A stretch of 17,521 nt of DNA from an uncultured Novosphingobium sp. GTDB lineage: Bacteria > Pseudomonadota > Alphaproteobacteria > Sphingomonadales > Sphingomonadaceae. This document shows, piece after piece, positions 13,646 to 17,521 of the stretch (position 1 is its first letter; each line of letters opens with the position of its first letter). Position numbers and translations under genes: made by a program. The stretch lies in NCBI GenBank assembly GCA_937996535.1, contig CALKVF010000103.1, positions 1 through 17,521 of the forward strand, given 5' to 3'. Below the pieces are notes generated by a model that ran no database searches, had not been told where the DNA came from, and was given only the letters and a program-made list of their open reading frames with translations.

Positions 13646-14016
13646 CACTTGCGCTCGCGGGTGAGCGTCATGCCGATCTTTTCGCCGTTCTCGCTGATCG
13701 CCAGCTTGACGATCTTGACCGTGACGGCCTCGACCCGGCTGTCCTGCAGGAACAGGGTTTCGCAGATGTGATCGGCCACAGCCTCGATCAGCTTGAAATG
13801 CACCCCGGCGGGGAGCGCCTCTGACGCCGCGAACTTGAGATCCATGTAGTTCTTGCTGGCTTCGAGCGGGCTGTCGGGCTCGAATCGCGGCGCAGGGGTA
13901 AAGCGCACCGAGATGGTGAAGCGCAGCGGCTGCGGGCGGCCGGTTTCCTCCGAATAGATGCCGGTGAGGACATCATGTTCGAAATCGGCAACTTCGAGGA
14001 TCAGACTGTCGGCCAT
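13645..14016 (-). CDS. folB: Dihydroneopterin aldolase family protein
   Basis: The 123-aa protein has the FolB/FolX T-fold. The motif LTGIYSEETGRPQPLRF (17-33) matches the substrate-pocket segment; NYMDLKF (56-62) takes the place of the usual LDY; FKLIEAVADHI (74-84) holds the pterin-anchoring Glu78; VTVKIVKLAI (98-107) holds Lys104, equivalent to the catalytic Lys of characterised aldolases. FolB cleaves 7,8-dihydroneopterin to 6-hydroxymethyl-dihydropterin and glycolaldehyde in folate synthesis; FolX epimerase activity cannot be excluded from sequence alone. The ATG at 14014-14016 is preceded by AAGG ten bases upstream. It leads the folB-SDR-moaADE cluster, 64 bp after the methyltransferase gene, with an AT-rich dyad in that gap. 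Confidence 0.85.
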   Translation of the reverse strand: MADSLILEVADFEHDVLTGIYSEETGRPQPLRFTISVRFTPAPRFEPDSPLEASKNYMDLKFAASEALPAGVHFKLIEAVADHICETLFLQDSRVEAVTVKIVKLAISENGEKIGMTLTRERK

Positions 14017-14018
14017 AA

Positions 14019-14039
14019 TTAGTATGCCTTACTTACTAA
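14019..14039 (-). promoter_or_regulatory. AT-rich inverted repeat in the folB leader (candidate operator)
   Basis: TTAGTA (14019-14024) and TACTAA (14034-14039) are perfect 6-bp inverted arms separated by nine bases, only two bases from the folB start codon. The patch is strikingly AT-rich for this genome. On the minus strand TAGACG lies 17 bases before TAAGGC, a possible weak promoter overlapping the dyad. A bound repressor here would block both transcription start and ribosome access. No regulator gene is adjacent. Confidence 0.4.
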
Positions 14040-14080
14040 ATTGCCACCCGTCTAGGTGCGGCTGCGCATGACCTGGCCGC

Positions 14081-14980
14081 TCAGTCGCGCCGCCAGCGGG
14101 CGAAGATCGCGGTGGGCAGCAGGCGGCCATCGGGGCCGTCTTCCTGCACCGCCAGATCGCCGTGTTCGATCACGCCGGGCAGGTCAGCGCAAGCCTCGGC
14201 CAGCAACCCAGCGATCGCCAGCGACGACATTCGCACGGCATAGACCGTCAGGAACAGGAAGCGGCTGTCCGAATCGAGCAGCCGGGCACAATCGTGAACC
14301 AGCCCCGGCAGGTGGTCCTCGATCCGCCAGACCTCACCTTCCGGCCCGCGCCCGAACTTGGGCGGGTCGAGGATGATCCCGTCATAGCGCTTGCCGCGGC
14401 GCACTTCGCGCGCGGTGAATTTCGCGGCATCGTCGACGATCCAGCGCACCGGACGGCCTTCCATGCCTGAAAGCGCCGCATTGGCGCGGGCCTGGGCAAC
14501 CGACTTCTTGCTGGCATCGACGTGGGTGACCGGGCCGTATTTCGACAGCGCCAGAGTGCCGACCCCGGTATAGCCGAACAGGTTCATGGTCTGCGCATCG
14601 CTGCGCCCGGCCAGCTGTTCGCCCATCCAGCCCCACACCGGGGCCATGTCCGGGAAAAAACCGAGATGGCGGAACGGCGTGCACTGGGCGGTGAAGCGCA
14701 CGGTATCATCGCCATTGGGCCAGGTCAGCGGCCAGCCGTCGGGCGATACGGGATTGGCAAATTGCCAGCGCCCGCCGCCGTCCTCGTCCGAACCGGGCAC
14801 GAATTCGCCGTCGGACTTCCAGCGCTCAAGCTTGGGCGCCCACAGTGCCTGCGTGTCGGGCCGGATGAAGCGGTGCGGGCCATAGCGCTCGAGCTTGCGG
14901 CCATCGCCGCAGTCGATCAGCCCGTAATCGTCCCAGCCCTGCCCGGCGAGGATCAGCGGCTGGATCTGAAGCTGGGCCAT
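14081..14980 (-). CDS. Class I SAM-dependent methyltransferase (COG1092/RlmI-like)
   Basis: The 299-aa protein has the Rossmann methyltransferase motifs: MNLFGYTGVGTLAL (132-145) as motif I, THVDASKKSV (152-161) as motif II, VDDAAKF (182-188) as motif III, and DPPKFGRG (205-212) as motif IV. The FGYTGVGTL and DPPKFGRGP segments are typical of the COG1092 group, whose best-known members methylate 23S rRNA cytosines. RlmI has an additional N-terminal PUA domain; this shorter protein lacks it and has instead a sphingomonad-like N-terminal segment with many Trp residues (about 10-115). RNA methylation is thus likely but the site is unknown. Its ATG directly abuts the thrC TAA (TAAATG), so it is cotranscribed and coupled with thrC. 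Confidence 0.85.
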   Translation of the reverse strand: MAQLQIQPLILAGQGWDDYGLIDCGDGRKLERYGPHRFIRPDTQALWAPKLERWKSDGEFVPGSDEDGGGRWQFANPVSPDGWPLTWPNGDDTVRFTAQCTPFRHLGFFPDMAPVWGWMGEQLAGRSDAQTMNLFGYTGVGTLALSKYGPVTHVDASKKSVAQARANAALSGMEGRPVRWIVDDAAKFTAREVRRGKRYDGIILDPPKFGRGPEGEVWRIEDHLPGLVHDCARLLDSDSRFLFLTVYAVRMSSLAIAGLLAEACADLPGVIEHGDLAVQEDGPDGRLLPTAIFARWRRD

Positions 14981-16381
14981 TTACCCACGCGAGACCGCGT
15001 GCGCGGCCACAAAGTCAGCAATCGCGTCGTAATCGCCGGGAAGTTCGGTCATGCGCTCCTCACGCTCGAACAGATCGCCGATCCGTGCGGGCAAGGTCGG
15101 GCGTTGGCCGGTCGCGCGTTCCACCGCATCGCGGAACTTGGCGGGATGCGCCGTTGCCAGGGTGACCACCGGAACCTCGGCCGGCAGACCAGCCACGCGC
15201 GCGGCGTGGAGGCCGATTGCGGTGTGCGGGTCGAGCAGTTCGCCGCATTCGTCCCAGGCCCAGCGAATCGCCTCGGCCATCTGGTCGGCATCGGCGCGCT
15301 CGCTGGTGAACAGCTTGGCCGCGCCTTCGCGCTGGGCATTGGTGAGCTGCATCGTGCGGGTCGCCTCGAAGGTGCCCATCTGCTCGGCCAAGGCCTTGCC
15401 ATCGCGGCCGCCCAGATCGAACAGCAGGCGCTCGAAATTCGACGAGACCTGGATGTCCATCGACGGCGCCGCAGTCGGCGTGACGGTGCCGGCCGAATAG
15501 TCCCCGGTCGACAGCGCGCGGTGGAGGATGTCGTTGACGTTGGTCGCGACGATCAGCTTGGCCACGGGCAGACCCATCTGCGCCGCGACATAGCCGGCGA
15601 ACACGTCGCCGAAATTGCCGGTCGGCACGGCAAAGGCCACTTCGCGGTGCGGCGCGCCAAGCTGGAGCCCGGCGGCAAAGTAATAGACCACCTGAGCCAT
15701 CAGGCGCGCCCAGTTGATCGAATTGACAGCACCGATCGAGAACCGGCTGGTCATCGCGGTGTCGTTGAACATCCGCTTCACCATCGCCTGGGCATCGTCA
15801 AACGTGCCCTCGATCGCGATGTTGTGGACGTTGGGCGCCAGCACCGTGGTCATCTGGCGGCGCTGCACGTCGCTGACCCGGCCCTTGGGGTGGAGCATGA
15901 AGATGTCGACCCGCGCGCGGCCCGCCACTGCATCGATCGCCGCCGAACCCGTATCGCCCGAAGTGGCGCCGACAATGGTCAGCGGATCGCCGCCGCGCCC
16001 GAGGAATTCCTCGAACAGCAGGCCGAGCAATTGCAGCGCCACGTCCTTGAAGGCCAGCGTCGGGCCGTGGAACAGCTCGAGCAGCCACTGCTGCTCATCC
16101 AGCTGCTTGAGCGGGGTAACCGCCTTGTGCGCGAAGCGGCCATAGGCCTGGGTGGTGAGTTCGAGCAGCCGCTCAGGCGTCAGGCTGTCGCCCACGAAGG
16201 GCTGCATGATCCGCGCCGCCAGCTCGGCATAGGGCAGGCCAGCCATCGCGGCGATCTCGTCCTGCGAAAAGCGGGGCCACTCGCGCGGCACATAGAGCCC
16301 GCCGTCGCTGGCGAGGCCCGCCAGCGTCGCGCCTTCGAAATCGAGCGCCGGGGCGCTTCCTCGGGTCGAAATATAGTCCAT
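14981..16381 (-). CDS. thrC: Threonine synthase
   Basis: PLP enzyme of 466 aa that converts O-phospho-L-homoserine to L-threonine, the last step of threonine synthesis. MDYISTRG at the start, GLASDGGLYVP (22-32), FHGPTLAFKDVALQLLG (104-120) with the PLP-binding Lys112, and GATSGDTGSAA (138-148) for the phosphate are diagnostic of the longer bacterial/yeast-type ThrC. AVPTGNFGDVFAGYVA follows at mid-protein. The ATG at 16379-16381 was chosen because the product then begins with the family's MxYxSTRG; the 32 residues upstream overlap surf1 and are rejected. It starts 11 bp after the surf1 stop, and a hairpin spans that junction. The methyltransferase gene begins immediately after its stop. Confidence 0.97.
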   Translation of the reverse strand: MDYISTRGSAPALDFEGATLAGLASDGGLYVPREWPRFSQDEIAAMAGLPYAELAARIMQPFVGDSLTPERLLELTTQAYGRFAHKAVTPLKQLDEQQWLLELFHGPTLAFKDVALQLLGLLFEEFLGRGGDPLTIVGATSGDTGSAAIDAVAGRARVDIFMLHPKGRVSDVQRRQMTTVLAPNVHNIAIEGTFDDAQAMVKRMFNDTAMTSRFSIGAVNSINWARLMAQVVYYFAAGLQLGAPHREVAFAVPTGNFGDVFAGYVAAQMGLPVAKLIVATNVNDILHRALSTGDYSAGTVTPTAAPSMDIQVSSNFERLLFDLGGRDGKALAEQMGTFEATRTMQLTNAQREGAAKLFTSERADADQMAEAIRWAWDECGELLDPHTAIGLHAARVAGLPAEVPVVTLATAHPAKFRDAVERATGQRPTLPARIGDLFEREERMTELPGDYDAIADFVAAHAVSRG

Positions 16382-16405
16382 CGAGGGCGCCGTTAGCCCC
16401 CCTCG
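16382..16405 (-). promoter_or_regulatory. Hairpin at the surf1-thrC junction masking the ribosome site
   Basis: On the minus strand CGAGGG (plus 16400-16405) pairs perfectly with CCCTCG (plus 16382-16387), which touches the thrC ATG. The upstream arm includes the only Shine-Dalgarno-like sequence (GAGGGGGG), and the surf1 TAA (16393-16395) lies in the loop. Ribosomes finishing surf1 would open it, so the structure suits translational coupling of thrC to surf1. This role is inferred from sequence alone. Confidence 0.4.
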
Positions 16406-16971
16406 CCCGCTGCGGCAAGGCGCTTGCGCAGCGCAAGGCCATAGATCGCCAGCGCCGTGGCCGCGAACAGGAACCATTGCACCGCATAGGACAGGTGGTT
16501 GTTGGGCAGATCGGCCGGATCAGGCCGGGCATTGGCAGCCAGCCCTGCAAGCGGCGGATCAGCCACCACTTCGTAATGATCGCCGCGCACCAGCGCGATG
16601 CCCGTCACCGGGCCGCCGCTCCATTTTGGCGTAGCGGGCGTCGCCGACCAGCCCAGCACCACGTATTCCCAGACATTGCCGGCAACCGTGCAGCGCGCGA
16701 CCTGCGCCCAGCCCGCGTCGGCGCGCGCATTGCGGCCCGACTTGGCGGTCTGTTCCAGCACATCGTGGCAGGTCAGCGTAACGCGGCTATAGGGCGGCGG
16801 GCGCACCGATCCATCAAGCGGGCGCAGTGCCGGATCGGCCAGCGCCGCGCGATACTGCGCCAGCATCGCTTCTTTCTGGTGCAGCCGGTCCAGCTGCCAG
16901 AAGCCCAGCCGCAGCATCACGGCGACAGCCGCCAGCACGATCAGCGTGGGGATCAGGGGAAGGCGCCGCAT
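16393..16971 (-). CDS. surf1: SURF1 family cytochrome c oxidase assembly protein
   Basis: The 192-aa inner-membrane protein has the SURF1 layout: an N-terminal membrane helix (about 5-21) running into LGFWQLDRLHQKEAML (22-37), a periplasmic domain, and a C-terminal helix (about 164-181) preceded by the signature NNHLSYAVQWF (157-167). SURF1 helps insert heme a into subunit I of aa3-type oxidase. It is shorter than typical alphaproteobacterial SURF1 proteins (about 230-250 aa), and the usual VNRGWVP segment reads VVLGWSATP here. Two cysteines, C68 (in LTCHD) and C94, in the periplasmic part could form a disulfide or bind metal. It begins two bases after the DUF983 stop and is part of the ctaE operon. 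Confidence 0.9.
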   Translation of the reverse strand: MRRLPLIPTLIVLAAVAVMLRLGFWQLDRLHQKEAMLAQYRAALADPALRPLDGSVRPPPYSRVTLTCHDVLEQTAKSGRNARADAGWAQVARCTVAGNVWEYVVLGWSATPATPKWSGGPVTGIALVRGDHYEVVADPPLAGLAANARPDPADLPNNHLSYAVQWFLFAATALAIYGLALRKRLAAAGEGG

Positions 16972-16973
16972 GG

Positions 16974-17372
16974 TCAGTCTTCCTCGCGCAGGTCATTGCC
17001 CGAAGCCTCGCGCGCCTTGCGCTGGACTTCGGCGGCGAGCAGCGCGGCCTTGCTGACCCTCAGTCCACCCAGCGTCAGCCCGGCGACCAGCGGCGGCCAC
17101 AGCAGCACATGGACCCAAACCGGGGGGTGAACCCCGAATTCGAGCCACAGCGCGAGGCCCAGCACCAGCGCGCCGATGACCATGGTGAGAAACGCCGCCG
17201 GACCATCGCCAACGTTGTAGCTCGCATAGTCGAGCCCGCAGGCCCGGCAGCGCGGGGCGAATTTCGCCAGTCCTGCGAACAGCGTCTTTTCGCCGCAGCG
17301 CGGGCACAGACCGAAAAGGGCAGCCGCGGCGATGCCGGGCTGCCCCTTCGAAGCTTGATTGCTGTCAGTCAT
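16974..17372 (-). CDS. DUF983 zinc-ribbon membrane protein
   Basis: The 132-aa protein matches the DUF983 family: a four-Cys zinc-ribbon-like motif, CPRC (23-26) and CRAC (42-45), with the family's GLCPRCGEKTLF and GLDYASYNVGDGPAAFL segments, then two membrane helices (about 60-79 and 86-104) and a charged cytoplasmic tail. Function is unknown, but its place between ctaE and surf1 is widely conserved in alphaproteobacteria, suggesting a role in cytochrome oxidase biogenesis. The start ATG (17370-17372) is two bases after the ctaE stop; the upstream in-frame extension would overlap ctaE and is rejected. Confidence 0.88.
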   Translation of the reverse strand: MTDSNQASKGQPGIAAAALFGLCPRCGEKTLFAGLAKFAPRCRACGLDYASYNVGDGPAAFLTMVIGALVLGLALWLEFGVHPPVWVHVLLWPPLVAGLTLGGLRVSKAALLAAEVQRKAREASGNDLREED

Positions 17373-17374
17373 GC

Positions 17375-17521
17375 TTAGTGGGTGGGATAGCCCCAGCCGC
17401 CCCAGACATAAACTGCGACGAACAGGAACAGCCACACCACGTCCACGAAGTGCCAGTACCATGCGGCAGCTTCGAAACCGAAGTGCTGCTTGGGGGTGAA
17501 GTCACCGTTGTAGGCGCGCTT
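17375..17521 (-). CDS. ctaE: Cytochrome c oxidase subunit III, C-terminal end
   Basis: Only the last 48 codons are inside the window, translated from the right edge to the TAA at 17375-17377. The peptide includes FTPKQHFGFEAAAWYWHFVD, the hallmark C-terminal segment of subunit III (HFGFEAAAWYWHFVDVVWLFLF), followed by the last membrane helix and the ending GGWGYPTH. Subunit III is the integral-membrane, lipid-binding subunit of aa3 oxidase. It begins the leftward cluster visible here; the rest of the cta operon is presumably to the right. This stretch is too short to appear as a stand-alone reading frame but is unmistakable. Confidence 0.96.
   Translation of the reverse strand, partial: KRAYNGDFTPKQHFGFEAAAWYWHFVDVVWLFLFVAVYVWGGWGYPTH

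Noticed and set aside
14522..16396. 624-codon open frame on the plus strand
   Set aside because: It lies fully antisense to thrC and the methyltransferase, both certain from catalytic motifs. Its His/Arg/Gly-rich product is the usual shadow of high-GC codon bias.
1..17521. CRISPR array, insertion sequence, toxin-antitoxin pair, phage or defence genes
   Set aside because: No regularly spaced repeats, transposase, integrase or terminal inverted repeats were seen, and nearly all sequence is accounted for by housekeeping genes.

Overview
The window is a high-GC bacterial chromosome segment that reads as an alphaproteobacterium, most likely order Sphingomonadales (Novosphingobium/Erythrobacter/Sphingopyxis-like). 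This rests on codon bias, the short-plug TonB-dependent receptor, the ctaE-DUF983-surf1-thrC gene order and the overall protein flavour; it is an inference, not a database result. I recognise 23 protein genes, two of them cut by the window edges. I see no tRNA, rRNA, CRISPR array, insertion sequence, prophage or attachment site. Composition looks even throughout, so nothing suggests recent transfer.

Left part (1-7868). The 3' part of selO (protein AMPylase) is followed by astD (last step of the arginine succinyltransferase pathway), which converges on a gene for a predicted lipoprotein. A 216-bp divergent spacer with a very strong 12-bp hairpin precedes rarD (EamA transporter). rarD converges on pyrC (dihydroorotase). 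A divergent 152-bp spacer leads to a TonB-dependent receptor with a shortened plug, then ygfZ/IBA57-like (folate-binding Fe-S assembly factor).

Middle (7873-11629). A TetR regulator and a PF10118-type metal-dependent hydrolase diverge from a spacer of only 28 bp that carries a palindrome. The hydrolase ends at a bidirectional terminator facing a GNAT acetyltransferase. The rplU-rpmA ribosomal operon runs leftward from a recognisable TTGACA-N17-TAGGGG promoter to a clear oligo-U terminator. A small lipoprotein gene points right and overlaps the moaE stop codon by a few bases.

Right part (17521 to 11626, all leftward). Genes are packed with overlaps or gaps of a few bases: ctaE (3' end), a DUF983 gene, surf1, thrC, an RlmI-like SAM methyltransferase; then, after 64 bp with an AT-rich dyad, folB, a 110-aa SDR-derived Rossmann protein, moaA, moaD and moaE. 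The first block joins cytochrome oxidase maturation to threonine synthesis and RNA methylation. The second joins the two pterin pathways, folate and molybdopterin.

The window is mostly ordinary housekeeping chromosome and I do not see a new multi-gene system. The items that best repay a second look are the degenerate SDR protein coupled between folB and moaA, the hairpin-rich spacer at 2866-3081, the compact TetR/hydrolase operator region, the SelO variant without the cysteines of the known redox switch, and a hairpin that appears to couple surf1 and thrC translation.
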